Below, piece after piece: positions 42,739 to 51,425 of a DNA stretch of 64,000 nt (positions are counted from its first letter, which is position 1; each line of letters starts with the position of its first letter). Below the pieces are notes generated by a model. It did no database searches. It had not been told where the DNA came from and saw nothing but the letters and a program-made list of their open reading frames with translations. Position numbers and translations under genes: made by a program. Origin of the DNA: Methylocystis sp. (lineage in GTDB: Bacteria > Pseudomonadota > Alphaproteobacteria > Rhizobiales > Beijerinckiaceae). The DNA lies in contig JADCCX010000059.1 of the NCBI GenBank assembly GCA_020252485.1, positions 62,001 to 126,000 on the forward strand, given 5' to 3'.

Positions 42739-44939
42739 GCGCCGCCGCGCCCGGCCAGGCCCGCGATTTCTCCACCTTCATCCGGGACGAGGGCGATGGC
42801 GTCGCCTCGCTGGAACTGGCCGTCGAGGGCATGCGCTGCGCAGGCTGCATGGCCTCGGTCGAGCGCACGGTCGGCAAACTGGATGGTGTCGTCTCGGCCC
42901 GCGTCAATCTCACCAGCCAGCGTCTCAACGTGCGCTGGCGGGAGGGAGCCGCCACACCGGATCAGGTGATCGCCGCTGTCGCCGGGCTCGGCTTCCGCGC
43001 CTATCCGTTCGTCTCGCGGCAAGCCGAGACGAAGGAGGCGCAGGAGGAGAAAAGGCTGCTGCGCTATCTCGGCGTGGCGGCCTTCGCCGCCATGAACATC
43101 ATGCTGCTGTCGGTGTCGGTCTGGTCTGGAAACGCCAGCGACATCACGCCGGAAACGCGCGATTTCTTCCACTGGCTGTCTGCGCTGATCGCCCTGCCGA
43201 CCGCCGCCTATGCCGGCCAGCCCTTCTTCGAGAGCGCCACCCGGGCGCTTCGGGCCCGCCAGGTCAACATGGATGTGCCGATCACGCTCGGCATCCTGCT
43301 GGCGCTTGGCATGTCCGTGGTCGAGACGCTGAACCACGGCGAGCATGCCTATTTCGACAGCGCGGTGATGCTGATCTTCTTCCTGCTCGTCGGCCGCTAT
43401 CTCGATCAGGCGATGCGCCACAAGACGCGCGCGGTCGCCGGCAATCTCGCGGCGCTGAAGGCGGAAACGGCCTTCAAATATGTCTCCGATAAGGAAGTGC
43501 GCGAGGTGCCGATCGCCGCCATCGCGGCTGGCGATCTCGTGCTGGTCCGCCCCGGCGAAAGGATTTCCGTTGATGGCAAGGTCGTCTCCGGCCGCTCCGA
43601 GATTGACCAGAGCCTGATCACCGGCGAGACGGCCTATGCCGCGATCGGGACGGATGCAATGGTCTATGCCGGCACGCTCAACATCTCCGGCACCTTGACG
43701 ATCCAGGTCGTGCATGCGGCGTCGGGCACCCTGCTCGATGAGGTGAACAGCCTTCTCGAAAAAGCGACGGCGGAGCGGTCGCGTCAGGTTCTGCTGGCGG
43801 ATCGCGCGGCGCAGCTCTACGCGCCTCTCGTCCATGCCACGGCGCTTGCCACCTTCATCGGCTGGGTGCTGGCCGGCCTCGCCTGGCAGCAGGCGCTCAT
43901 CATCGCCATCACGGTGCTGATCATCACCTGCCCCTGCGCGCTGGGGCTCGCCGTCCCGGCGGTGCAGGTGGTGGCGGCGGGCGCCCTCTTCCGCCGCTCG
44001 GTTCTGCTCAATCAGGGCAGCGCCCTCGAACGTTTCGCCGAGGCCGATACGGTCGTCTTCGACAAGACGGGGACGTTGACGCTGCCGCTGCCGCAGATCG
44101 CCAATGCCGCCGATTTCGGCCCCGGCGATCTGGCGCTCGCCGGCAGGCTCGCATTGGCCAGCCGCCATCCGCTCGCCCAGGCGATCGTCGAGGCGAGCGG
44201 AGCGGCGATGCCGCTCACGGCGACGGAGGAGCCGGGGCTCGGCGTCAGGTCGACGTTCGAGGGCAGGGAAATCCTGCTCGGCCGGCCAAGCTTTTGCGGG
44301 GCGGAGGAGGCGGCCGCCCTTGTGGCGGAACGCTATCCCGAAGCTTCCCTGATGGCTTTCCGCGATGGCGGCCGCGTCCATGTCTTCGCGGTCCAGCAGG
44401 CTTTGCGGCCGGATGCCGTGGAGACGATCCAGGGTCTGAAGGCGCTGGGACTCGCTATCGAGATCCTGTCGGGGGACCGGCCGGCGGCCGTGGCCGAGGC
44501 GGCCCGCGATCTCGGTATCGAAAGGTTCCAGGCGGCGATGACGCCCGCCGACAAGATCCGCCATATCGAAGCTCTGGCCGAAAGCGGCCGCAAGGTGCTG
44601 ATGGTGGGCGATGGGCTGAACGATGCGCCGGCGCTGGCCGCCGCGCATGTCTCGCTCTCGCCCGTCACGGCGGTGCATTTGACGCAGGCTGCCGCGGATG
44701 CCGTGTTCCTCGGAGCCCGGCTGTCGCCGGTGCTGGCCGCCGTCAGCCTGTCGCGCCGCGCCCGGGCGCTGATGGTGCAGAACCTCCGGCTCGCAGTGCT
44801 CTATAATGCGATCGCCGTGCCGCTCGCCATCGCAGGCTACGCGACGCCGCTGGTGGCGGCGCTCGCGATGTCCGGCTCCTCGGTGATCGTCACGCTCAAT
44901 GCCTTGCGGGCGCAGGGAAAGCCGGGAGCCGGCCCATGA
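42735..44939 (+). CDS. ccoI: Copper-translocating P1B-type ATPase CcoI (FixI)
   Basis: P-type ATPase of 734 residues that delivers copper to the cbb3 oxidase. An N-terminal heavy-metal domain has GMRCAGCMAS (C35, C38). The translocation motif is C399-P-C401, the phosphorylated aspartate is D443 in DKTGTLT, and GDGLNDAPAL closes the catalytic domain. Residues 90-110 and the following pairs of helices form the membrane domain. The start overlaps the ccoH stop and its stop overlaps ccoS. Confidence 0.96.
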   Translation: MSAAAPGQARDFSTFIRDEGDGVASLELAVEGMRCAGCMASVERTVGKLDGVVSARVNLTSQRLNVRWREGAATPDQVIAAVAGLGFRAYPFVSRQAETKEAQEEKRLLRYLGVAAFAAMNIMLLSVSVWSGNASDITPETRDFFHWLSALIALPTAAYAGQPFFESATRALRARQVNMDVPITLGILLALGMSVVETLNHGEHAYFDSAVMLIFFLLVGRYLDQAMRHKTRAVAGNLAALKAETAFKYVSDKEVREVPIAAIAAGDLVLVRPGERISVDGKVVSGRSEIDQSLITGETAYAAIGTDAMVYAGTLNISGTLTIQVVHAASGTLLDEVNSLLEKATAERSRQVLLADRAAQLYAPLVHATALATFIGWVLAGLAWQQALIIAITVLIITCPCALGLAVPAVQVVAAGALFRRSVLLNQGSALERFAEADTVVFDKTGTLTLPLPQIANAADFGPGDLALAGRLALASRHPLAQAIVEASGAAMPLTATEEPGLGVRSTFEGREILLGRPSFCGAEEAAALVAERYPEASLMAFRDGGRVHVFAVQQALRPDAVETIQGLKALGLAIEILSGDRPAAVAEAARDLGIERFQAAMTPADKIRHIEALAESGRKVLMVGDGLNDAPALAAAHVSLSPVTAVHLTQAAADAVFLGARLSPVLAAVSLSRRARALMVQNLRLAVLYNAIAVPLAIAGYATPLVAALAMSGSSVIVTLNALRAQGKPGAGP

Positions 44940-45109
44940 ACGTGCTTGTCTATCTCCTGCCGCTGGCTTTGCTGCTCGGCGGCCTCGGCCTCGCCGGCTT
45001 CGTCTGGTCGCTGCGCACCAGGCAGTTCGAGGATCTGCAGGGCGCCGGCTGGCGTGCGATTTCCGATGATGATCTGCCCGTCTTGAAACAGAAGGACAAA
45101 AGCTCATGA
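44936..45109 (+). CDS. ccoS: Cbb3-type cytochrome oxidase assembly protein CcoS
   Basis: Small protein of 57 residues, starting MNVLVYLLPLALLLGGLGLAG (one membrane helix) followed by FVWSLRTRQFEDLQGAGWRAI, the CcoS signature, and a charged tail DDDLPVLKQKDKSS. It is needed for cofactor insertion into CcoN. Both ends overlap neighbours through ATGA. Easy to miss because of its size. Confidence 0.93.
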   Translation: MNVLVYLLPLALLLGGLGLAGFVWSLRTRQFEDLQGAGWRAISDDDLPVLKQKDKSS

Positions 45110-45900
45110 ACGCCAAGACCGAGATGGCCATCCAGCCCGCAACCCCGGCGACCGTGACCTACCGAACCCTCACCGTCGGCGATCTTGTGAGCAGCCTGAA
45201 GGCCGGTCTCGCTGATTTTGCCGCAGCTCCCGCTTTCGGCCTTTTCTTCGGGCTGTTTTATGCGCTGGCTGGCTGCGCGCTGGTCAGCCTCGCCGCCTAT
45301 TTCGGCCAATACATGGTGGTCCTGCCGCTGATCATGGGCTTCGCCCTGATCGGGCCCTTTGCGGCGGTCGGCCTCTACGAGGTCAGCCGGCGGCTCGAGG
45401 CAGGCCTGCCGCTGTCGTTTCCGATCGTGCTGGGCGTGATCCGCCAGCAATCGACCCGCCAGATCATGATGCTGGGCTTCGCGCTGATGGTTCTGATGCT
45501 GTTCTGGGTGCGGGTCGCCTTGCTGATCTATGCGCTGAACTTCGGGCTGAAGCCGGTGAACCCGATGAGCATGGGTGTCGATGTGATGTTTGGGTCATCG
45601 GCGGTGACCTTTCTTCTCACCGGCACCATCGTCGGGGCCGGTTTCGCCTTTGTGGCCTTCGCGATCTCCGTCTTCTCCTTCCCGCATCTGCTGGCGAAGG
45701 AGCAGGATTTCATCTCGGCGATCATCCTCTCCCTCAAAGGCGTGATGCTGAACCTGCCGGTCATGATCATCTGGGGCATCATCGTCGGCGCGCTGCTTTT
45801 CCTTGCAGCTACGCCTTTCTTCCTGGGGTTGCTGGTGGTGCTGCCGATCCTTGGCCACGCGACGTGGCACCTCTACCGCAAGGCGATCGGGACGGCGTGA
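45106..45900 (+). CDS. DUF2189 membrane protein
   Basis: Integral membrane protein of 264 residues with about six hydrophobic segments. The pattern LTVGDLVSSLKAGLADFAAAPAFGLFFGLFYALAG followed by GPFAAVGLYEVSRRLEAG matches the DUF2189 family, which often follows cbb3 oxidase genes. It starts at an ATGA overlap with ccoS, so it is the last gene of the cco operon. Biochemical function is not known. Confidence 0.87.
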   Translation: MNAKTEMAIQPATPATVTYRTLTVGDLVSSLKAGLADFAAAPAFGLFFGLFYALAGCALVSLAAYFGQYMVVLPLIMGFALIGPFAAVGLYEVSRRLEAGLPLSFPIVLGVIRQQSTRQIMMLGFALMVLMLFWVRVALLIYALNFGLKPVNPMSMGVDVMFGSSAVTFLLTGTIVGAGFAFVAFAISVFSFPHLLAKEQDFISAIILSLKGVMLNLPVMIIWGIIVGALLFLAATPFFLGLLVVLPILGHATWHLYRKAIGTA

Positions 45901-45951
45901 AGGGGGAAAGGCGGGATGCGGCGCCCCGCCTTCCGCTGATCGGAAAGCGAA

Positions 45952-46161
45952 TCAGCTTTGTTTGACCGGGCAGGTTGACAGGCCCAGAAGCGAATAGGCC
46001 GGGCAATTGCCGAGCGCGGCGGTGCCCAGCGGGACGATGCCGATCCAGCCAAGCATGTTCCAGCCCGTGCCGGGGAAGATATAGCCGAGAGCAAACGCGA
46101 TCAGCGCCGCCCCGAGGATGACGCGCGCGATGCGGTCAAGCGTTCCGACGTTGGTTGTCAT
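45952..46161 (-). CDS. DUF2892 (YgaP-like) small membrane protein
   Basis: Protein of 69 residues with two hydrophobic segments and the family motif NVGTLDRIARVILGAALI, ending in NCPAYSLLGLSTCPVKQ, where two cysteines flank the second helix end. AAGGAG precedes the ATG at 46161. The FixK-like box at 46219 lies 57 bases upstream, in the divergent gap shared with the cytochrome unit. Relatives are linked to sulphur or thiol metabolism, but the role here is unknown. Confidence 0.85.
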   Translation of the reverse strand: MTTNVGTLDRIARVILGAALIAFALGYIFPGTGWNMLGWIGIVPLGTAALGNCPAYSLLGLSTCPVKQS

Positions 46162-46218
46162 GACGGGCTCCTTGCCTGTTGAAGAAGCAGGACATTGCAT
46201 CATTCGCGGCCTTGCAGG

Positions 46219-46232
46219 TTGAGGAATGTCAA
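46219..46232. promoter_or_regulatory. FixK-like box in divergent intergenic region
   Basis: TTGAGGAATGTCAA matches TTGAY-N4-RTCAA with one mismatch. It lies between the DUF2892 gene and the hypothetical-cytochrome gene pair, so it could activate either or both under low oxygen. Confidence 0.6.
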
Positions 46233-46299
46233 TGTGCCGCGCCGGCGGTTTGGCAAGGTTCCGTCTAGGCCTTTCCCATAAACCGAGGAGGATCAGCCA

Positions 46300-46689
46300 T
46301 TGCCACATGCCAATCTTATGAAGATCACGCTGAACCTGGCGCGCACGAAACAGTTTCCCGAAGGATCGATCCGCCACGGTTATGATTTCATTCTGCCTCT
46401 GGGCGATGACGGCAAGATCGATGCGGCCGCCTGGCAAGCTCACCGGAACGCCTGCGTCGTCCACCGTTTTCGGGCGGATGAGCCCATTCGGCGCGGACAG
46501 ATCGTGCGCCGCCCCGGCGGCAGCGCCGGCGCGACCTGGGGCTTTGATTACGACGTCTCGACCCATGCCGACGACGAGGCGGGTTTTCGCTTCGGCGATC
46601 ATCTCTTCAGGCCGGGCGAATATGTCTCGATCCGCGATCCCGATGGCGAACTGGAAACATTTCGCATCGTGGATGTGAGACCGGCATGA
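46300..46689 (+). CDS. Conserved hypothetical protein coupled to cytochrome c
   Basis: Soluble protein of 129 residues with no signal peptide. A GAGGAGG sequence nine bases before TTG 46300 supports that start; the first ATG (46318) is too far from it. The sequence is rich in charged and aromatic residues (HGYDFILPLGDDGKIDAAAW, TWGFDYDVSTHADDEAGFRFGDH) and ends in GEYVSIRDPDGELETFRIVDV, suggesting a compact beta fold. I do not recognise a functional family. Its stop overlaps the cytochrome start (ATGA). Confidence 0.75.
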   Translation: MPHANLMKITLNLARTKQFPEGSIRHGYDFILPLGDDGKIDAAAWQAHRNACVVHRFRADEPIRRGQIVRRPGGSAGATWGFDYDVSTHADDEAGFRFGDHLFRPGEYVSIRDPDGELETFRIVDVRPA

Positions 46690-47027
46690 GCGGGATCCGC
46701 GTGCCGCAAAGCCTTGTCCTGGCTTTGGCGGCGGCGATAGCGTCCAGCGGCGTGCTGAAGCCTGCATATGCCGCTGACGCCCGGGCTGGCGAGCGTTTCG
46801 CCCAGGAGAATTGCAGCCGCTGCCATGCCATCGGCAGGGCTGGCGGCAGCCCTCTCGCGAATGCTCCGCCGTTGCGCACCATTGCGCGGAAGTACAAGCT
46901 TCAGGATCTCGAGGAAGGCCTGGCCGAAGGCATCGTCACCGGCCACAATATCATGCCGGAATTCACGCTGACGCCGCCGCAGATCGACGATCTGCTGGCC
47001 TATCTGCGGCGTCTGAAGGCGCGGTGA
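46686..47027 (+). CDS. Small c-type cytochrome
   Basis: Periplasmic cytochrome c of 113 residues: signal peptide ending near PAYAADA (residue 30), haem motif CSRCHAIG near residue 43, and the methionine ligand region GHNIMPEFTLTPPQIDDLLAYL near residue 88. It probably delivers electrons to the cbb3 oxidase or a related acceptor. Coupled by ATGA to the preceding hypothetical gene, and possibly under the FixK-like box at 46219. Confidence 0.9.
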   Translation: MSGIRVPQSLVLALAAAIASSGVLKPAYAADARAGERFAQENCSRCHAIGRAGGSPLANAPPLRTIARKYKLQDLEEGLAEGIVTGHNIMPEFTLTPPQIDDLLAYLRRLKAR

Positions 47028-47064
47028 TCCCAAGGCGGAGCAGGTTCAGGCGGCTGCCCCCGGC

Positions 47065-47544
47065 TTATCCGGCGAAATTGAAGGCCTGCACGACCATGGG
47101 GCCATGGCGCAGCTGGATCTGCGAGCTGGTGACCTGCTGCTGCGCCGTTTCGGTGCTCACGACCAGCAGCACGCAGCCTTCCAGCAGCTTGCAGCTGATC
47201 GCGCCGGATTGCGCGGGCGTCAGCCAGGCGGCGAGGCTCTGGCCCGTCTCCTGGGCGCGCGAGAGCAGCCGGTCGAAGAGCGAGGGGCAGGAGACCTTCA
47301 CATCGAGCTCCTCGACCTTCCGCGAGGCATAGCCGAGGGGGGCGGAGGTTTGTGGAGGCGGCATTCCGGCGGCCGTGGAATCGGCCGCCTGCAGCTGCAG
47401 CGCGGAAGGCGAGCCCAGCGAACAGACCTGATCGTCGCGCAAGCCGTTGGCCAGCAATTCGTTCCGGGCCGACCAGTGGCGCTCGGGATGCTGATAACAG
47501 CCGATCACGATCCGGAAGACGCTGCGCTCGGATGTGTTTGTCAT
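47065..47544 (-). CDS. Hypothetical protein downstream of fixK
   Basis: Protein of 159 residues. AAAGGGACGGG precedes the ATG at 47544. The N-terminus (FRIVIGCYQHPERHWSARNELLANGL) suggests a beta-alpha-beta fold, the middle (about residues 45-72) is low complexity, and the C-terminal half has CKLLEGCVLLVVSTETAQQQ. No known family is recognised. It begins 23 bases after the stop of the fixK-like gene on the same strand and is likely co-transcribed with it. Confidence 0.7.
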   Translation of the reverse strand: MTNTSERSVFRIVIGCYQHPERHWSARNELLANGLRDDQVCSLGSPSALQLQAADSTAAGMPPPQTSAPLGYASRKVEELDVKVSCPSLFDRLLSRAQETGQSLAAWLTPAQSGAISCKLLEGCVLLVVSTETAQQQVTSSQIQLRHGPMVVQAFNFAG

Positions 47545-47567
47545 CGGATGCCCGTCCCTTTCTGGGT

Positions 47568-48290
47568 TCACGGCCGGTGCGCCTCCTCGCATTCGCCGGA
47601 GGCGAGGGCGCGGAGCTTCTGAATATCGGTGAAAATCACGATGTTGGCTTGATCCAGCGCAATCCAGCCGGCGTTTTTGAACATCGTGAAGGTGCGGCTC
47701 ACCGTTTCGATGGTCAGGCCGAGATAATCGGCGATGTCGATGCGGCGCATCGGCAGCAGCACGCTCAGGGGGCTGAGCCCATGCTTCTCGTTGCGGACCG
47801 AAAGGCCCATCAGGAAGCTGGCGAGCCGCTCGCTGGCCGAGAGCTTCGAAATCACCACGACATGGTGATAGGCCGCATCCAGCGCCTGATTGACGGCGGC
47901 GGCCGCGCGCTTGCCGAGCACCGGATCGTCGTTGACAGCCCGCTTGAAGGCCGCCGCCGGAATGGCCTCCAGGCGCGTGACCTGCAGGGTCTGGGCATCG
48001 CAGCAATGGAAGTCGGAGCCGATGCCGATGATGTCGCCCGGATAGGCGAAGCCTAGCACGATGCGCCGCCCATCCGGCAGCATGCGCGAGAAGCAGACCG
48101 TCCCGGACCGCACGATGAAGATATGCTCGCGCTGCTCGCCTTCGCACCAGAGCGTTTCATTCGCCGCGACCTTCCGCAGGCCGGGCTGATGCGGGCATCC
48201 TGTCGCGAACATCTGGGCGGTCGAGAGCCCGTTCGGCCGAAGCATGACGGCTGCGTCGGAAGGCGATTTGAGGGTGATGGTATCGAGCAC
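47568..48290 (-). CDS. fixK: Crp/Fnr family regulator, FixK-like
   Basis: Regulator of 240 residues. GTG start at 48290 is chosen because AGGAGG stands six bases upstream. Cyclic-nucleotide-type beta barrel (about residues 35-140; EHIFIVRSGTVCFSRMLPDGRRIVLGFAYPGDIIG in parts) and a C-terminal helix-turn-helix (IADYLGLTIETVSRTF). The N-terminal four-cysteine cluster of FNR is missing, as expected for FixK. It should bind the TTGAC-N4-ATCAA site before ccoN. Its own upstream region lacks an obvious FixK box. Confidence 0.9.
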   Translation of the reverse strand: MLDTITLKSPSDAAVMLRPNGLSTAQMFATGCPHQPGLRKVAANETLWCEGEQREHIFIVRSGTVCFSRMLPDGRRIVLGFAYPGDIIGIGSDFHCCDAQTLQVTRLEAIPAAAFKRAVNDDPVLGKRAAAAVNQALDAAYHHVVVISKLSASERLASFLMGLSVRNEKHGLSPLSVLLPMRRIDIADYLGLTIETVSRTFTMFKNAGWIALDQANIVIFTDIQKLRALASGECEEAHRP

Positions 48291-48449
48291 GGCGGGCCTC
48301 CTGCAGCTTGCAATGGCGCCCAGCTCATCCGGACGTCCTGGAAACCATATCGACACGGGCCTGGCCACGGGCTTTCGACCCCTTTGCATAGTTGTGTCGC
48401 CTTTTGTAACAACGTGCAACAACAGGGCGGAAACCGCATCGGAAGCCTT

Positions 48450-49181
48450 ATGACAAACGCAGGCTGCCCCCACATCCTCGTCGTCGATGACGACCCCGGC
48501 ATGCGCGAGCTGTTGCGCGATTGCCTGGAGCCGGAGGGTTTCAAGGTGAGCGAGGCCGGCAACAGCCGCGCCATGCATAGCGCGCTGGCCGGCGGCCAGA
48601 TCGACCTTGTCACGCTCGACTTGATGCTTGGCGGCGAGAACGGGCTCGCGATCGCCCGCCAGATCCGCGACGCGCATGCGCTGCCTATCGTCATGATCAC
48701 CGGAAAGGGCGACACGATCGACCGCGTCGTCGGGCTGGAGCTTGGCGCCGACGATTACATCGCGAAGCCGTTCCATCCCCGCGAAGTGGTGGCCCGCATC
48801 CGCGCGGTGCTGCGGCGCAAGAATCCTGCCGAAACGGGCTCGAAGGCCCCGGCAACCCGGCCGGAGCGCCTGGCCTTCGACGGCTGGACGATCGATCTCG
48901 GGCGGCGCGAGGCCGTCTCGGACGGCCATGGACCGGTCGAGCTGACAACCGCCGAATTCAACCTGCTCGAAATCCTGGTGCGCCGCCCGCAGCGGGTCCA
49001 TTCGCGCGATGCGATCATGGATCTGCTCAAGGGGCACGACTGGACCCCCTTCGACCGGTCGATCGACGCGCTCGTCTCACGGCTGCGGCGCAAGATCGAG
49101 GCCGATCCGGACAATCCGCGTCTGGTCAAGACCGTGCGCGGCGTCGGCTACATGTTCACTCCGCCGGTCCGCCAGATCTGA
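48450..49181 (+). CDS. OmpR-family response regulator
   Basis: Two-domain regulator of 243 residues: receiver domain with the acidic pair D13-D14, phosphoacceptor D57 (LVTLDLMLGGENG) and K near residue 108 (ADDYIAKPFHPRE), and a C-terminal winged helix (FNLLEILVRRPQRVHSRDAIM, SRLRRKIEADPDNPRLVKTVRGVGY). It is divergent from fixK and converges with a hybrid kinase gene 31 bases away, a probable partner. Confidence 0.93.
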   Translation: MTNAGCPHILVVDDDPGMRELLRDCLEPEGFKVSEAGNSRAMHSALAGGQIDLVTLDLMLGGENGLAIARQIRDAHALPIVMITGKGDTIDRVVGLELGADDYIAKPFHPREVVARIRAVLRRKNPAETGSKAPATRPERLAFDGWTIDLGRREAVSDGHGPVELTTAEFNLLEILVRRPQRVHSRDAIMDLLKGHDWTPFDRSIDALVSRLRRKIEADPDNPRLVKTVRGVGYMFTPPVRQI

Positions 49182-49212
49182 CCCCCCCTCCCCTGCCGGC
49201 TGCGGCGGCAAT

Positions 49213-51210
49213 TCAGCCGCTCCTGAACGCCTCCTGCAGGGCTGCCGCCAGATCGGCCGTTGCATAGGGTTTCTGCAGCACGGCGAAGGCCTCATGTTTC
49301 CCCGCCGTCTGCCGGGCCAGCTCGTTCGGGAAGCCCGAGGTCAGCAGGATCTTCACTGCGGGACGGTTGGTCCTTACCCAGACCGCCAGATCATAGCCGG
49401 ACATGCCGCCCGCCATCAGGATATCGCTGAAGACAAGGTCGAAATCCGGGTCCTCCTGGAGGAGCGCGACTGCGTCCGGGCCGCTCTCGCAGGCGCAGGT
49501 GCGGTAGCCGAGTTTCCCGAGCCGCTCGATCGCCACTTCGCGGACATCAGGCTGATCCTCGACGACGAGGATGCGCCGGTTGTCCGCGGCGAGGTAATGC
49601 ATCAGAGAATCTTCCCGGGGCGGCTCCGCCTGCTCCGACCGCGGCAGATAGATGTTCACCGTCGTGCCCAGTCCCGGCTCGCTGTAGATCGTCGCGTAGC
49701 CGCCGGACTGGCGGGCGAAGCCGTAGATCGTGGCGAGTCCGAGGCCCGTGCCCCGTCCATGCTCCTTCGTGGTGAAGAAGGGCTCGAAAGCCTTGGCGAG
49801 CACCTCCGGAATCATGCCGCTGCCGCTGTCCGCGACCGACAGGCGGACATAGCGGCCGGGAGCGACCGCATCTCCCTGCGGCGATGCCGCGAAGGTTCCA
49901 TCCACAGTGGCGTTCGCCGTTTCGATCATCAGCGTGCCGCCGGACGGCATGGCGTCGCGGGCATTGATGGCGAGATTGAGGATGGCGTTCTCCACCTCGC
50001 TGGCGTCGGCCAGCACCCGGCCGAGATCGGGCGCGAGCACCGAGGAGATGGTGATTGTCTCGCCCAGCGTCCGCACCAGGAGGTCGATGACATTGACGAC
50101 CTGATCATTGAGGTTGAGCACCTCGGGCTCGAGCTTGCCCCGCCGCGCGAAGGTCAGCAGGCGCTCTGTCAGGCGCGAGCCCATGCCGACGGCCTCCAGC
50201 GCGCGCTTCAGTTGCCGTTGCGGCTTCTCGCCGATGACCTGATCTTGCAGCAGCTCGAGGTTGCCGCCCACGATCGTCAGCAGATTGTTGAAATCATGGG
50301 CGATGCCGCCGGTCAGCTGGCCGAAGGCCTCCATCCGCTGGGCGCGGACGAGCTGCTGCTGCGTTTCCTCGCGGTGGCGCACTTCCGCCTGCAGCGCGTC
50401 GGTCCGCTCCGCCACACGGCGCTCCAGTTCGTGCTCGATATCCTTCTGGGCGCTGATGTCCTGCAAGGTCCCGAAGATATGCGGGCGCTCGCGCTCGTCC
50501 CTCACGAGCATGCAGATGCTGCGGATCCAGGCGCATGCGCCGTCAGGCCTGCGGATTCTGTACTCCAGTTCGAGCGCCCCCGTCAGCGGCACCGTCGCCA
50601 TCGCGTCTTCGAGATTCCCGCGGTCATCGGCATGAACGAGGTCCAGAAAGGCCGCATGGCCGCATTCCGGGCCAGGCAGCCCCAGAATGCCGGGCGTATC
50701 GCCGAAGAGCAGCATCCGTCCGGTCGCAAGATCCTGTTCGAAGCCGCCAAGCCTGCCGGCCGAAAGCGCCCGCCGCAGTTTTTCCGCATCCTGCCTGCGG
50801 CGCGTCTCGGCGTTGAAGCGTTCCGATATGTCGCGCAGAACGACGGTCAAAAGCGAGCTTCCATCCTCAAGCGCGATCTTGCTGATCGTCGCTTCGGCGG
50901 GAAACTCCTCGCCCGACTTGCGCAGCGCATAGATAGCCTGCCGTTCGCCCATGTGTCGCGCCACCGGCGGTCCCCCGGCCAGCGTGGCGACATGCTGCGC
51001 GTGGCGGGCATGGAAACGCGCCGGTATGAGGGTATCGATCGATCGTCCAATGATGTCGGCAGCCTTGAAGCCGAAGGTCGCTTCCGCGCCATTGTTGAAC
51101 AGCACGATCCGCTGATTGCCATCAATGCAGATGATCGCATCGATGGCGAGCGCCAGAATCTTGGCATAGCGGTGATCGGCAAGGCCGGGCGTGCTGCTTT
51201 CAGAGGCCAT
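49213..51210 (-). CDS. Hybrid sensor histidine kinase with PAS domains and receiver
   Basis: Soluble kinase of 665 residues from ATG 51210. First PAS domain about residues 10-125 ([27 protein letters not shown]), second PAS about 140-265, coiled-coil linker, HisKA with phosphoacceptor H305 ([12 protein letters not shown]), HATPase ([14 protein letters not shown]) and a C-terminal receiver with D596 (FSDILMAGG). No membrane segments, so it senses a cytoplasmic signal. The PAS region lacks the clear haem-binding motif of FixL. It lies beside fixK and an OmpR-type regulator, suggesting a redox or oxygen-related input. Confidence 0.9.
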   Translation of the reverse strand: MASESSTPGLADHRYAKILALAIDAIICIDGNQRIVLFNNGAEATFGFKAADIIGRSIDTLIPARFHARHAQHVATLAGGPPVARHMGERQAIYALRKSGEEFPAEATISKIALEDGSSLLTVVLRDISERFNAETRRRQDAEKLRRALSAGRLGGFEQDLATGRMLLFGDTPGILGLPGPECGHAAFLDLVHADDRGNLEDAMATVPLTGALELEYRIRRPDGACAWIRSICMLVRDERERPHIFGTLQDISAQKDIEHELERRVAERTDALQAEVRHREETQQQLVRAQRMEAFGQLTGGIAHDFNNLLTIVGGNLELLQDQVIGEKPQRQLKRALEAVGMGSRLTERLLTFARRGKLEPEVLNLNDQVVNVIDLLVRTLGETITISSVLAPDLGRVLADASEVENAILNLAINARDAMPSGGTLMIETANATVDGTFAASPQGDAVAPGRYVRLSVADSGSGMIPEVLAKAFEPFFTTKEHGRGTGLGLATIYGFARQSGGYATIYSEPGLGTTVNIYLPRSEQAEPPREDSLMHYLAADNRRILVVEDQPDVREVAIERLGKLGYRTCACESGPDAVALLQEDPDFDLVFSDILMAGGMSGYDLAVWVRTNRPAVKILLTSGFPNELARQTAGKHEAFAVLQKPYATADLAAALQEAFRSG

Positions 51211-51304
51211 CGATGAAACTCTCGGAGCCGCGCGGAACAAACGGCAGGCGAGATTGGCCCGAAACCGGGGATCCTTCAATCGGCATCGATCAATGCCTGC
51301 CCGA

Positions 51305-51318
51305 TTGACCTGCCTCAA
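51305..51318 (+). promoter_or_regulatory. FixK-like half-conserved box upstream of the usp gene
   Basis: TTGACCTGCCTCAA resembles the FixK/FNR palindrome (TTGAC-N4-RTCAA) with one mismatch. It is 108 bases before the Usp ATG; usp genes are frequent FNR/FixK targets. Confidence 0.45.
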
Positions 51319-51425
51319 GCCGCCGGAAGGCTTCCGGGTCTAGGTGGATGGCAGAAACTCCGCCTTGCATCGGCTCCCCCCGCGAAGCTGAGGGCGGGTC
51401 CAGGTCAAAGAGGAGGACTTCCGTC

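Noticed and set aside
42615-45131. Very long open frame on the minus strand opposite ccoH, ccoI and ccoS
   Set aside because: It lies exactly antisense to clear cco genes; the GC-rich third positions create the opening. The predicted protein has no recognisable family and is rich in Arg, Gly and His.
49009-51216. Long plus-strand open frame opposite the hybrid kinase gene
   Set aside because: Antisense to a kinase with all catalytic motifs intact; composition is typical of a mirror frame.
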